Source of the DNA: Bin5 sp965242905
Lineage (GTDB): Bacteria; Chloroflexota; Anaerolineae; Caldilineales; Caldilineaceae
Reading direction: 5' to 3'
Assembly (NCBI GenBank): GCA_965242905.1
Contig: CBDETM010000002.1
Span: 3,596,001 to 3,660,000, forward strand
Length of the DNA stretch: 64,000 nt
Part shown: one piece after another, positions 9,615 through 18,887 of the stretch
Position numbering within the stretch: position 1 is the stretch's first letter
Layout of the letters: each line of letters opens with the position of its first letter
Position numbers and translations under genes: made by a program
The notes under the pieces: generated by a model
What the model was told of the DNA's origin: nothing
What the model saw: the letters and a program-made list of their open reading frames with translations, nothing else
The model's database searches: none

Positions 9615-11057
9615 TCACCACAACGACCCCAACACCTCACACGCATTAAACACATCACACTTCATCCGTATCGCAAACAACTCCGCCTCCAGCATCGAGA
9701 CCTCCACCCGTACCGGCCGCCCCACCAACGCCCCAATGTCCTCCCGCTCCTGCCAGCGCGGCCTTGCGTACAAATGATCCCCACTGACCGGCACCGCCTC
9801 CTCCCACGTATAACCCGGAATCGGCTGCGCCGTCACCCCATCCAGCATCTGCACCCGCACCCAAGTGTGCGCCATCGTCCGCACGTTCAGCCGAATGTCA
9901 CCATCGCGCGGGATGATCACCTTAGTCCGCAACACACCCTCGCGCCCCCACGTCTTCAACGAACAGAAACCATCCAGCCTCAACTCATACAACATCGGGC
10001 TCCGATAACCGCTGCCATACGGCCACTCCGTCTCCTTGTCGACGCGGGCCGCATGACCGCCGTAATCGCCGATGACGAAGAAGAGCAGCCTGTCGTCCTG
10101 CGTGCGCAGCATCTCCTTACCGTAAGCCGACCCGCCCCCAACCTGGCCATAGTCGCGCACCCCGATAAACGGCTCGCGCTCCGTGCGGTACCAGTACAGA
10201 CCGTTGTAGCTGTATGCCAGCTGCGTATCCATACGCCCGAAATACTTGATCTGCGGCCAGTTGCTGCTGAGGCTCACCTCCTCAAAGCGGTCACTGGTCA
10301 TGATGTTAAGCAGTCCAATATAGAAGTCCTCGTAAGGCCGCGGAGGCATATCGTACAATTCAGTCCCCACCCGGTCCAGCGCATCGGGCTGCATGATCGT
10401 CACCGGCCGCGTAAACTCCCTGAAGTCGGTTGTCGTCGACATCGCCACACGTCGGTCACCGTAGACCGGACGCACGAAGAGCTGGTAGAGCTCGGCCTCC
10501 CGGTTCCACAGAATGTCCCCCGCAATGTCTGAACCCGGATCCAGCCACGGCCCTGACCGGTCGACAGTAAACTGCACACCGTCATCCGAGAACCCGCCCC
10601 AGGTAAGATGCCGCGGCACGTCCAGCACAGCCGAAGCGTACCCCCGCTCCGCCAGCGGCGTCCCCGCAAGCGAATGTACCGCGTGCGCCCAGATCGGCGC
10701 GCCGTCCTGGTCGACAACCACATCGTCAAAGCTGCGCCAGGCCGGGCCAGAGATAGGATTGTAGACCGGATTGGGCCAGTCAAAAGGGTCGTCTGAAAGC
10801 AGACGAAACTGAAACTCGCCCGCACTGATCCCCGGCGTGCGGTCGCGGCTCTCGCGACCCGGAAATGCGATCAAATACAGTGCGTATTTGCCCAGCCTCT
10901 CGTCGTAGAAGGCCGTGGGGTAGCCCCCATAACCGTCCCAGCCGGCCGGGAAGAACTCTGTGAAGATCTCCTTCACAAAGGTCGGCTTACCCCAAACGCG
11001 CTCCAGACAGTCGCGACGTTCCAGCATCCAGTCGTCGAAGAACCATATGCCTCTCAT
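9615..11057 (-). CDS. Putative glycoside hydrolase, beta-propeller type (group C)
   Basis: This 480-residue protein begins MRGIWFFDDWMLERRDCLERVW. The ATG at 11057 overlaps the stop of the upstream gene by four bases (ATGA), which points to translational coupling; the much longer upstream reading frame is an artefact. It contains propeller-like motifs (FSDDGVQFTVDRSGPW, YSYNGLYWYRTEREPF) and the same closing beta-sandwich (LRLDGFCSLKTWGREG) as the other three glycosidase-like proteins here. It has no signal peptide. It is the last gene of the operon that includes the family-5 importer at 12.6-18.9 kb. Confidence 0.68.
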   Translation of the reverse strand: MRGIWFFDDWMLERRDCLERVWGKPTFVKEIFTEFFPAGWDGYGGYPTAFYDERLGKYALYLIAFPGRESRDRTPGISAGEFQFRLLSDDPFDWPNPVYNPISGPAWRSFDDVVVDQDGAPIWAHAVHSLAGTPLAERGYASAVLDVPRHLTWGGFSDDGVQFTVDRSGPWLDPGSDIAGDILWNREAELYQLFVRPVYGDRRVAMSTTTDFREFTRPVTIMQPDALDRVGTELYDMPPRPYEDFYIGLLNIMTSDRFEEVSLSSNWPQIKYFGRMDTQLAYSYNGLYWYRTEREPFIGVRDYGQVGGGSAYGKEMLRTQDDRLLFFVIGDYGGHAARVDKETEWPYGSGYRSPMLYELRLDGFCSLKTWGREGVLRTKVIIPRDGDIRLNVRTMAHTWVRVQMLDGVTAQPIPGYTWEEAVPVSGDHLYARPRWQEREDIGALVGRPVRVEVSMLEAELFAIRMKCDVFNACEVLGSLW

Positions 11058-12577
11058 GGCTGGCCTGCTTCCCGAATGCGAAAGCTGTAAAGTTCCGCAT
11101 CCTGCAGGTGAAAACGCAGCCGCAAAGGCTGCCCGATCGGAAGGCGCGCATCCCCGCTCCACCGAACGGTTTGGCGTACGCCGTCGGTATCGATCGCCTG
11201 GCAGTCCACGCGAGTGAATCCGGGCAGAGGCTCGCAAGCGGCCGACAGCACCTCCACCGCTAGGCTGCCGTCGCCGGCATCCACATTGACCTCCAGCCCC
11301 TCGCCCGAAAGCTGCAGCGGGACCGTCTCCACTACCCCACCGAAATGCCCGGCGTCTAGCGAAACGAACCCGTCCAACCGCCATTTCGCCAGCCCAATCG
11401 AGATCGTCTTGGGCGGCATCGGACCACCGTGCATCGTACTGACCGCCGTATAGTAGTGCCAGACTTCGTCTCCGCGGATCAGCGGACGGTCGGCCGAGCA
11501 AAGAATACAGCCGGCGTCGAAGCTGCCAGGCTCGCCGCGCGGAATGATCGGCGAGCGGTCTTCAAACCGGTGCCAACTCAGCCCATCCCGGCTATGGACA
11601 AGCTGTGCCGCGATCGGGCCGTCCCACGGCGCCTGGTCGATCTCCGCTCCGGACTCGGATATCACTGCCGGCGCGTGCAAGCCTTTGCTACCATCGGCAG
11701 CAACCGATGCTGGCATCCCGGACTCGCCTCGGGCGTCCTTTATCACGTCAAACACAGGCAAGAACCCGAGAAACTGGCCCCCATAGACAAAACCCGACAT
11801 GCCGTAGAACTCGGCGCGCTGGCCGGGGTCCTCTGCCCAAGCGTCATCCAGCTCGTCGGGGACCAGACACACGCCATGGCTTGTCCAAGTAATAAAGTCC
11901 CTGCTCGTAGCCACGGCCACCAGCCGCCGCACGTGCCCCCGGACCTCTCCCCACAGGCGGTGAAAAGCGAAGTATTCGCCCGTGCGCGGGTGGCGGGCCA
12001 CAGTGACCGACTCCAGGATTTCGTCGCGCATGAGTATCGGGTTGACATCGTACTCACGCCAGTTCAGGCCGTCAGCCGAATGTGCGATCCAGTAGCCGGA
12101 GGCATCCTGGTCCCAGTTCCAGGCGGCCATCTTGAAACGATATTCAGGAAGGGCGTCGGCGTCGACGATTACAGTGGGGCTGTGTTTGTCGAAGAAGAGG
12201 ATATTATTCTCGCGCGAGCCGTCGAATTCGTGTCGGCCCAAGCTGGGCTTCTCCCAGTGGACGCCGTCCGCAGACTCGGCATAGAGGACGATGTCTCCCG
12301 TCCGTCCGCGCAGACCCGGCGCGCGCGGTTGCTGCCCCTGCCCCAATCGCGTGATATACCACATGCGATAGAGTTGGGCCTCGTCGTCGTAGTAAACGCT
12401 GCCATAGATGTAGACGCGCCTCCCCTCCCACGGACGGTCCGGCCGTAGAACCGGCTCCTCCAGCTTGCGCGCCGGGTGCAGCGTGCGCACAACCCCATGC
12501 TTAGCGCCGATTACTGTGTCATCGACGAAAAGCTGAGGCTCCGAACCGATTTCAAGCGCGTCTTCGGTTGTCTGCAC
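11054..12577 (-). CDS. Putative glycoside hydrolase, beta-propeller type (group A, copy 2)
   Basis: This 507-residue protein is a paralogue of 2868-4334. It shares FVDD, the PDRPWEG..VYIYG block, the ADGVHWEKPSLG blade, FDKHSPTVIVD and the closing LDGFVSLDAGHFGG sandwich, and by eye most aligned residues match. It carries an extra stretch of about 25 residues near the middle (around MPASVAADGSKG) that copy 1 lacks. Translation probably starts at GTG 12577 behind GAGGGA. The gene is coupled to group C downstream and lies 66 bases after the OppF-like ATPase, so the importer and these enzymes likely serve one substrate. Confidence 0.7.
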   Translation of the reverse strand: MQTTEDALEIGSEPQLFVDDTVIGAKHGVVRTLHPARKLEEPVLRPDRPWEGRRVYIYGSVYYDDEAQLYRMWYITRLGQGQQPRAPGLRGRTGDIVLYAESADGVHWEKPSLGRHEFDGSRENNILFFDKHSPTVIVDADALPEYRFKMAAWNWDQDASGYWIAHSADGLNWREYDVNPILMRDEILESVTVARHPRTGEYFAFHRLWGEVRGHVRRLVAVATSRDFITWTSHGVCLVPDELDDAWAEDPGQRAEFYGMSGFVYGGQFLGFLPVFDVIKDARGESGMPASVAADGSKGLHAPAVISESGAEIDQAPWDGPIAAQLVHSRDGLSWHRFEDRSPIIPRGEPGSFDAGCILCSADRPLIRGDEVWHYYTAVSTMHGGPMPPKTISIGLAKWRLDGFVSLDAGHFGGVVETVPLQLSGEGLEVNVDAGDGSLAVEVLSAACEPLPGFTRVDCQAIDTDGVRQTVRWSGDARLPIGQPLRLRFHLQDAELYSFRIREAGQP

Positions 12578-12643
12578 AGAGCTAGTCCCTCGGCAATGGG
12601 TTTGGGTTTGTTTGGTATCGTTTAGCGGGGACCAATGCTGTCA

Positions 12644-13621
12644 TCACGCCAGGTGACAGGCCACCCAGTGCCCCGGCTGCACCTCGCGCAGCTCCGGCGA
12701 TTCGACCTTGCATCGCTCCTCGGCGATGGGGCAGCGTGGGTGGAAGCGGCAACCCGAGGGCGGATTGACCGCGCTCGACACCTCCCCTTCCAGGATGATG
12801 CGCTGGTGTTTACGCGCCAGCCTTGGGTCCGTCCACGGCACCGCACTCAGCAGCGCCTGCGTATACGGGTGAAGCGGCGCATCGTAGATCTCCAGTCCCT
12901 GGGCAAGTTCCACGATCAGCCCCAGATACATCACCGCGATACGATCGCTGATATGGCGCACCACCCGCAAATCATGGGCGATGAACAGGTAGGTCAGCTC
13001 CATCTCGTCCTGAAGGTCCTGCAGCAAATTGAGGATCTGTGCCTGGATCGAGACGTCGAGCGAGGAGACGGGTTCATCGAGGACAACGAAATCAGGGTCA
13101 ACCGCCAGGGCGCGGGCGATGCCGATGCGCTGGCGCTGGCCGCCGCTGAATTCATGGGGATAACGATTGTTAAAGTAGGGATTCAACCCGACGCGCTCCA
13201 TCAACGCCTGAACGCGTTCACTGGCCTCATCCCGCGTCTGGCATAGCTTGTGGATCATCAGCGGCTCGGCGATCGCCTTACCTATCGTCATGCGTGGGTC
13301 GAGCGAGGCGTACGGGTCTTGGAAGATAATCTGCATTCCGTTTCTGAACCGGCGCAGCTCCTTGTCACTCAACTGGCACAGATCAGTGCCCCCAAAATGG
13401 ACGGAGCCGGACGTTGCCCGCATTAGCTGCAGAATGGTCCGCCCCGTCGTCGTCTTGCCGCATCCGCTCTCACCCACCAGGCCCAGCGTCTTGCCGCGCC
13501 AAATGTCGAAGCTCACCCCGTCAACCGCCCGCACAACGTCCGCCGGACGCAACAGGCTCCGCCGCGGCATCCGAAATTGCTTGACCAGTTCACGCACGCT
13601 CAACAGGGGCTGTTCATCCAT
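12644..13621 (-). CDS. ABC importer ATPase, oligopeptide-type (OppF/DppF-like)
   Basis: The 325-residue protein has Walker A GESGCGKT (50-57), the signature FSGGQRQR (158-165) and Walker B FVVLDEP (178-184). The C-terminal GCRFHPRCPIAEERC segment marks the oligopeptide/nickel (family-5) group and may bind an iron-sulphur cluster, as proposed for this group. It pairs with the ATPase at 13712-14749 to drive the permeases at 14754-16993. A GGGAGCG lies upstream of the ATG. Because glycosidase-like genes follow directly, the transported substrate may be an oligosaccharide rather than a peptide. Confidence 0.92.
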   Translation of the reverse strand: MDEQPLLSVRELVKQFRMPRRSLLRPADVVRAVDGVSFDIWRGKTLGLVGESGCGKTTTGRTILQLMRATSGSVHFGGTDLCQLSDKELRRFRNGMQIIFQDPYASLDPRMTIGKAIAEPLMIHKLCQTRDEASERVQALMERVGLNPYFNNRYPHEFSGGQRQRIGIARALAVDPDFVVLDEPVSSLDVSIQAQILNLLQDLQDEMELTYLFIAHDLRVVRHISDRIAVMYLGLIVELAQGLEIYDAPLHPYTQALLSAVPWTDPRLARKHQRIILEGEVSSAVNPPSGCRFHPRCPIAEERCKVESPELREVQPGHWVACHLA

Positions 13622-13673
13622 GCTTCGCTCCCAAGACCCCGTCTTGATTCATTGCGCGACCTCCGCTCCAGTA

Positions 13674-13711
13674 CCAGATGCCCGCACGCAATACGGAATA
13701 CGCACTACGCA
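13674..13711. repeat. Low-complexity tract, ACGCAATA type, directly after a stop codon
   Basis: After the OppD-like gene's TAA (13712-13714) the minus strand reads TGCGTAGTGCGTATTCCGTA and TTGCGTGCGG. Comparable words follow stops at 15998, 36421 and 48805. Confidence 0.55.
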
Positions 13712-14749
13712 TTACTCCAAACGCAGCGGCATCACCTTCCAGCACGCCGCCTGCGACTCGCCGTACTGCTCCAACACCGGCTCCTCCTCCCGGCAGCGGT
13801 CGTCGGCCAGCGGGCAACGGGGCCAGAACTTGCACCCGGTCGGCAGACTGGCCAGGTCGGGCGGCAACCCGCTGATCGAGAACAGGCGATCCCCGGGCTT
13901 ACTGTCCAGCGAAGGAACCGAACCAAGCAACCCTTGCGTATAGGGATGCCGGGGATTCAGCAACACGTCATCGACAGGCCCGATCTCTACCATGCGGCCC
14001 GCGTACATCACCGCAACGCGGTCGCAGCTGCCGGCCACGATCCCCATGTCGTGAGTAATGAACAGCGCCGTCATGCCGGCCTCCTGCGCCAGCTGCTTGA
14101 TCAGGTCCAGGATCTGCGCCTGCACCGTCACGTCCAGCGCCGTGGTCGGCTCGTCGGCTAGCAGCAATCGTGGCTCGCACGAAAAGGCGATCGCGATCAT
14201 CACCCGCTGCCGCATGCCGCCGCTGAACTGGTGGATGTAATTGTCAAACCGGGTCCGCGGCGAGGGGATGCCAACGTGTTCGAGAAGCTCCAACGCCCGT
14301 TCTGCTGCCTCCTGCCGGCTCAGATCAAGGTGAATCTCCATCGCCTCGCTTATCTGGCGGCCAATCGTCATCGTCGGTGTCAGCGCCGTCATCGGCTCCT
14401 GAAAAATCATCGCAATCTGGCCGCCCCGGATCTTCTTCATCTCCTCGGAGCTGCACACCAGCAGGTTCTTCCCTTCAAACTTGATCTCCCCAGCCACCGC
14501 TTGGCCGTTTCCCGGCAGCAAACCCATAATCGACAGCGCCGTCATCGTCTTGCCGCAGCCGCTCTCGCCTACCAGCCCCAATACTTCCCCTTCGTAGAGG
14601 TCCAGCGACAGCCCGTCAACAGCTCGGACGGTGCCCTGTTTGGTTTCGAACTGGGTGTGTAACTCTTGGATTTGGAGCAGGGGCCTTCTGTCAGGTTCAG
14701 TTCCTTCTGTCAGCGGGCTCTCTGGCTCGAAACTACCGTCCGTACCCAT
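13712..14749 (-). CDS. ABC importer ATPase, oligopeptide-type (OppD/DppD-like)
   Basis: This 345-residue ATPase shows Walker A GESGCGKT (61-68), FSGGMRQRV and LLLADEPTTALDV, then the family-5 tail GCKFWPRCPLADDRC. The first 20 residues are polar and probably disordered. The gene starts 4 bases after the stop of the permease gene, so it is translated from the same message. The 90-bp spacer to the next ATPase gene holds a TACGCAAT-type low-complexity tract directly after this gene's stop codon. Confidence 0.92.
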   Translation of the reverse strand: MGTDGSFEPESPLTEGTEPDRRPLLQIQELHTQFETKQGTVRAVDGLSLDLYEGEVLGLVGESGCGKTMTALSIMGLLPGNGQAVAGEIKFEGKNLLVCSSEEMKKIRGGQIAMIFQEPMTALTPTMTIGRQISEAMEIHLDLSRQEAAERALELLEHVGIPSPRTRFDNYIHQFSGGMRQRVMIAIAFSCEPRLLLADEPTTALDVTVQAQILDLIKQLAQEAGMTALFITHDMGIVAGSCDRVAVMYAGRMVEIGPVDDVLLNPRHPYTQGLLGSVPSLDSKPGDRLFSISGLPPDLASLPTGCKFWPRCPLADDRCREEEPVLEQYGESQAACWKVMPLRLE

Positions 14750-14753
14750 CGCT

Positions 14754-15722
14754 TCAGCGTCGCCTTTGCTCCGGGTTGAGCGCGTCGTTCAGCCCGTCCC
14801 CTAGGAAGTTGAAGCCGAGCACCACGATCGCCAGCACCATCCCCGGCATCAGAACCAGGTGGGGATTGAAGCGCCACTGCCCCAGGCTGTCGCTGATCAT
14901 TTCCCCCCAGCTTGCGCCCGGTGGCTGAATGCCGACGCCCAGAAAGCTCAGCGACGCCTCCGACAACATCGCGCCCCCAAAACCCACTGTGATAGAAACG
15001 ATCAGCGGCCCCAGGCTGTTGGGGACCAGGTGGTTGAGGATAATGGTCCAGTTCGACGCGCCCAAAGCCCGCTCGGCCTCGATAAACTCCTTCTCGCGCA
15101 GCGAAAGGATCTGCCCCCGCACCAGCCGCGCCTTCCCATACCACTGGACCAATGTCAGCGCGCCGAAGATCACCAGATAGTCCAGGTAGACGCGGTTCGA
15201 CTCGGACAGCGTCCACCCGTACTGCTCCTGAATTTGGAGTTGCAATTCGAGCACTTTTTCGCGAAAAACGACACTGATGAAGGCGGCCAGCAGAATATCG
15301 GGGAACGCCATCGTGATATCGGCCATGCGCATGACGGTGGCGTCAACCCAGCCGCCTAGAAATGCGCCGGCCGCGCCCAATACAACGCCCAGAACAGTCG
15401 TGCCTATCGTAACGATCAGCCCCACCAGAAAAGCCGTGCGTGCGCCATGGAGTATGCGTGTCAACATATCGCGGCCTAGGCCGTCTGTCCCCAGCCAGTG
15501 GTCAAGGCTAGGTCCCTCGTTAATTCTGAAGAGATTCTGTTGGGTGTAGTCATACGGGGACAGCCAGGGTCCGAAGATGGAAACGAAGACGAGCAGGAAG
15601 GCGACGAAAACTCCGAATATGGCCAGCCGGTTGCGCATCAACTGCTCCAGAGCATCCTGCCACAGGCTGCGCTGCTCCGGCATGGCAAACAGCTCGTGCT
15701 GGGTGTTGGCCTCGGTGGTCAC
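14754..15722 (-). CDS. ABC importer permease, oligopeptide-type (OppC/DppC-like)
   Basis: This 322-residue inner-membrane protein has an N-terminal membrane helix (about 34-54), the DHWLGTDGLGRDMLTRILHGAR segment diagnostic of DppC/OppC, and the EAA-loop region FIEAERALGASNWTIILNHLVPN that contacts the ATPases. About six membrane segments are expected. The start is GTG at 15722. A periplasmic insert around VLELQLQIQEQYGWTLSESN is longer than usual. A 275-bp spacer separates it from the partner permease gene; the spacer contains a dispersed repeat described separately. Confidence 0.9.
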   Translation of the reverse strand: MTTEANTQHELFAMPEQRSLWQDALEQLMRNRLAIFGVFVAFLLVFVSIFGPWLSPYDYTQQNLFRINEGPSLDHWLGTDGLGRDMLTRILHGARTAFLVGLIVTIGTTVLGVVLGAAGAFLGGWVDATVMRMADITMAFPDILLAAFISVVFREKVLELQLQIQEQYGWTLSESNRVYLDYLVIFGALTLVQWYGKARLVRGQILSLREKEFIEAERALGASNWTIILNHLVPNSLGPLIVSITVGFGGAMLSEASLSFLGVGIQPPGASWGEMISDSLGQWRFNPHLVLMPGMVLAIVVLGFNFLGDGLNDALNPEQRRR

Positions 15723-15869
15723 TCTGTAAACCTCAATGATCGAAATAAAGCTGAAAATTCCGCAATGCAGGCTGTCGCGTCTCGCCGCCAGCAGGACTAC
15801 GCCATGAACCGAGCTCTTTCAAGTACCATCGCGACGACTATGGGATTCCCGCCGTTCTTAATGTAATTT

Positions 15870-16000
15870 CCGTTCTGACACCAAGACGTTTCGTGCAGAT
15901 TACGCATCGGTATCGCACCTTCCATGTCGGCCTTTACGCAATACGCATTACGCAATACGTAACTCGAAAAAAGGCGGGCTTTCGAATTGAAGACACATCA
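15870..16000. repeat. Dispersed intergenic repeat R2, copy a
   Basis: On the minus strand it begins with the TGA stop of the DppB-like permease (15998-16000), followed by TGTGTCTTCAATTCGAA, CGTATTGCGTAAAGGCCGAC and CTTGGTGTCAGAACGG. The same order occurs in copy b (36310-36423). A partial match (CGTATTCCGTATTGCGT then GTCTTGG) lies in the 13622-13711 spacer. Confidence 0.6.
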
Positions 16001-16993
16001 ATTGTAGGTGACGCGCGGATCCAGCCCACCATATAACAGATCGGTTAGCAGGTTGACCGTCACGATGATCAATGACTGAAACAGGACGACGCCCATAAAC
16101 ACCGCATGATCGCCCGACAAGAGTGTCTGAATCGCCAGCTTGCCAATGCCGGGAATGTTGAAAATCTGCTCGACAAAAAGACTGCCCGTCAGCAGTCCGC
16201 TTGTGATCAGGCCCATCGAGGTCAGCACCGGAATCATCGCCGTGCGCAGCATATGTCGTGCCACCACCAGCCGCTCCGGCATGCCCTTGGCGCGCGCCGT
16301 ACGCACAAAGTCCTTGCCCAGCACCTCCACAATGCCGGCTCGCGTCTGTCGCACGATCACCAGCATCGGGCCGAACGCCAGCACAATCGCCGGCAGAATG
16401 GCCTGCCGCGAGAACATGCCGTCCCATCCCCCGACAGTCTTAAAGACGGGTATCTTGAGTACAAATACGATCAGTAGGACCGGCCCGATCACATAGGCCG
16501 GGATCGAGCTGGCGATGATCGAACTGGTGACAATCGTGTAATCGATGGCGGTGTTCTGCTTGACGGCCGCCAGAACGCCCAGCAAAATGGCGAAAGTAGC
16601 TAGGAAAACCAGCGCCCAAAACGACAACTGCGCGGTGATCCCAAGACGGCCAACCACCATCTCCCGCACACCCGTGCTCGTGCCGGAGAATCCGGCGCCC
16701 CGACCCTCACCAACCGCCCTGTCGCTGGCCACACCGCCAAATGAGGACAGCGACTGGCCCCAATTGCCCCCAAACATCGCCCCCATATAGTCAAGAAACT
16801 GAATCACGAATGGCCGGTCCAGGCCCAGTGCCTTCTTGACCTCGGCATACCGCGCTTCGTCCTCCCATTCCTCTCCCAGCACTGCGCGCACTGGATCGAT
16901 GGGGCCATAATAACCCAACGTAAACGTGATCAACATCACAACGACGATGATCGGCGCCAGTGCCGCCAGCCTGCGCACAGTGTATAGAAACAT
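15998..16993 (-). CDS. ABC importer permease, oligopeptide-type (OppB/DppB-like)
   Basis: This 331-residue protein begins with the typical MFLYTVRRLAALAPIIVVVM helix and ends GGLDPRVTYN, the standard DppB tail. The EAA-type loop is visible as DFVRTARAKGMPERLVVARHMLRTA. It forms the transmembrane channel with the permease at 14754-15722. The periplasmic segment near residues 70-110 contains a glycine/serine-rich insertion (SLSSFGGVASDRAVGEGRGAG) not usual for DppB. Its TGA stop forms the first three bases of a dispersed repeat. Confidence 0.9.
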   Translation of the reverse strand: MFLYTVRRLAALAPIIVVVMLITFTLGYYGPIDPVRAVLGEEWEDEARYAEVKKALGLDRPFVIQFLDYMGAMFGGNWGQSLSSFGGVASDRAVGEGRGAGFSGTSTGVREMVVGRLGITAQLSFWALVFLATFAILLGVLAAVKQNTAIDYTIVTSSIIASSIPAYVIGPVLLIVFVLKIPVFKTVGGWDGMFSRQAILPAIVLAFGPMLVIVRQTRAGIVEVLGKDFVRTARAKGMPERLVVARHMLRTAMIPVLTSMGLITSGLLTGSLFVEQIFNIPGIGKLAIQTLLSGDHAVFMGVVLFQSLIIVTVNLLTDLLYGGLDPRVTYN

Positions 16994-17035
16994 GCCTTCG
17001 TCCTGAAAGAAAGCGAACTACGAGGAATCTGGAAC

Positions 17036-17067
17036 GGGGAGAGAGAGGTTTCTGCATCTCTCTCCCC
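17036..17067 (-). terminator. Stem-loop behind a binding-protein gene
   Basis: An 11-bp perfect stem (GGGGAGAGAGA paired with TCTCTCTCCCC) with a 10-base loop lies between the binding-protein stop at 17115 and the permease start at 16993. No U-run follows on the minus strand, so it is better read as an mRNA-stabilising or attenuating hairpin than a full terminator. Confidence 0.6.
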
Positions 17068-17114
17068 TGTACTCTCTTCTCATGCAATTTCACATCACGT
17101 CACCGCCAACCGCG

Positions 17115-18887
17115 CTAACGCGCCGCGATGAAGAGATGCTCTGGGTTGCGTACACCGTGGTCCAGGCTGCCGAATAGCGAGTTCCAGTCGCTCACCCACG
17201 GCTTGACCAGCATGTAGGCCGGCTCGGTGAAGTGGCCGATGCTGTACACGTCGGCGAAGAACTGACGCCCCGCTTCCTGATACATCGGTATCGCCTCAGC
17301 CAGGTCCATCGTTGAGTCAGCAGTCATGCACAACTCTTCAGCCTCCGGTGGACCCCACGATTCCGCACGCGAACGGTTGTACGTCCCGATAGGTGAAGCG
17401 TTCTCGCATACCGCCGAAAGACCCGGGTAGCGGGCTGCATATGAGCGACGCACGATCTGATACAGCTCCGGATTGGCCAGGAACACGTCGCGCGAGCGCT
17501 CGATGATTACTTCGATTCCGAGGTTCTGCTTCCAGAACTGCTGCATCGCCTGCGCGATCCGCGTCAGATGGCCGACCTGGCCGCCAAATCCGGCCTCTCC
17601 AACGTGCATCCGAATCTGCGGTATGTTTTCGGCCGAACCATAGCTGGATTCGGCGAGCAACTGGCGGGCCAGTTCAGGGTCATAGCTGGGCGTATGGCAC
17701 TCGCCATCAATGAATCCCGGCCAGCCCATAGGAATCAGCTGGCAGGCTGGCTGCCACATCCCCCGCAGCAGCGTATCCGCAATCACCTTGAAATCGACCG
17801 CATGCGCCAGCGCCTGCCGCACCTTGGTATCATCCATCGGTGGAAGATCGCGGGCAATGTAGAAGCTGCGGCTCACTTCGTACTGGAACGGAAACATCTC
17901 CGCGCTCGTGGCGCGGCCCGGCTCCAGCAACTCCGCGGCCTCCAGAGGTCCATATTTCTCCGAGACGTCGTACTCGTCATTCTCATACGCGATCAGCGCC
18001 GTCTGCGGATCCGAATAATACTTGAGGATTACCTTCTCTAGAATCGGTGCATCCCCGCGCCAGTTGGGATTGGGGACGAGCTCGAACGAATCCGGCTCGG
18101 AAGGCCCGACCCACATCGGCTCCGTCGCGATCATGAACGGCCCCGTCGCGCCATGGCCGACGAACCAAGGCGTCTCATCTTCAGCCGGCGGTCTGTAATG
18201 GGACGTCTCCGCCATCAGGAAACGGTGCGGCAGCGAGAGGATTGCGGCAAAATCGCGGAACGGCTGCGTCAACTCGATCTGTACCGTCAGATCGTCAATG
18301 ACCGTGATGCCCTCCAGCTCTGTAGCCGGATTCTCCTCCGCCCGCATTGCGTCGTAGCCCTTGATGAAGCGGGCGTAGGTCGTGCCGCGCGAGCCGGTGT
18401 TGGGCGAAGCGTGAAGTTCAATCGACTTCTTCACGTCCTCCGCCGTAAACGGTTCACCGTCTGCAGCCACGATCCCTTCCTTCACCGTGATCGTCCAGAC
18501 CGTCTCATCCTCGCTGGCCGTGAATCCCTCCGCCAGTCGGCCCTCCAGCGTTCCGTCCTCGTTCATCCAGAAGAGCGTCTCAAAGGCCATGTTGAGCATG
18601 CCCGAAACCGCGTATCCGCCTGAGGTCTCGAACGGATAAGGATAGCGCTGGCCGTAGTAGGTGCCCCAGCGCAGAACCTGTTCGTCCGCCCTGGCCGTGT
18701 CCGCCGCCAGCGCCGGGCGTTCACGCCATACCGGCGACCACGGCATATACGAGGTCGTTTCAGACATCTGGGCCTCTGCTGCTGGCCCCGCCGGGGCGCC
18801 TGCAGGCGGCGCACATGCCGCGCTCACTGCCAGCGCCAAAAGAACGATTAGACCTATCAGAAATTTGGATTTTCGGAATGCCTTCAT
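17115..18887 (-). CDS. ABC importer substrate-binding lipoprotein, family 5
   Basis: The 590-residue protein starts MKAFRKSKFLIGLIVLLALA and has a lipobox VSAAC, so it should be a membrane-anchored lipoprotein. The ATG at 18887 follows AAGGAG; longer upstream extensions are not supported. The body shows family-5 features: an ETLFWMNEDGTLEGRLAEGFT entry, a DGEPFTAEDVKKSIE segment and a VRQALAHAVDFKVIADTLL helix. Family-5 proteins bind peptides, nickel complexes or oligosaccharides. The operon's glycosidase-like genes favour an oligosaccharide. It is first in the importer gene set and is followed by a stem-loop. Confidence 0.9.
   Translation of the reverse strand: MKAFRKSKFLIGLIVLLALAVSAACAPPAGAPAGPAAEAQMSETTSYMPWSPVWRERPALAADTARADEQVLRWGTYYGQRYPYPFETSGGYAVSGMLNMAFETLFWMNEDGTLEGRLAEGFTASEDETVWTITVKEGIVAADGEPFTAEDVKKSIELHASPNTGSRGTTYARFIKGYDAMRAEENPATELEGITVIDDLTVQIELTQPFRDFAAILSLPHRFLMAETSHYRPPAEDETPWFVGHGATGPFMIATEPMWVGPSEPDSFELVPNPNWRGDAPILEKVILKYYSDPQTALIAYENDEYDVSEKYGPLEAAELLEPGRATSAEMFPFQYEVSRSFYIARDLPPMDDTKVRQALAHAVDFKVIADTLLRGMWQPACQLIPMGWPGFIDGECHTPSYDPELARQLLAESSYGSAENIPQIRMHVGEAGFGGQVGHLTRIAQAMQQFWKQNLGIEVIIERSRDVFLANPELYQIVRRSYAARYPGLSAVCENASPIGTYNRSRAESWGPPEAEELCMTADSTMDLAEAIPMYQEAGRQFFADVYSIGHFTEPAYMLVKPWVSDWNSLFGSLDHGVRNPEHLFIAAR

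Noticed and set aside
11058..11501. Long N-terminal extension of the group C glycosidase-like gene
   Set aside because: It overlaps the group A copy 2 gene almost entirely and is arginine-rich; the ATGA overlap at 11057 gives a natural start.
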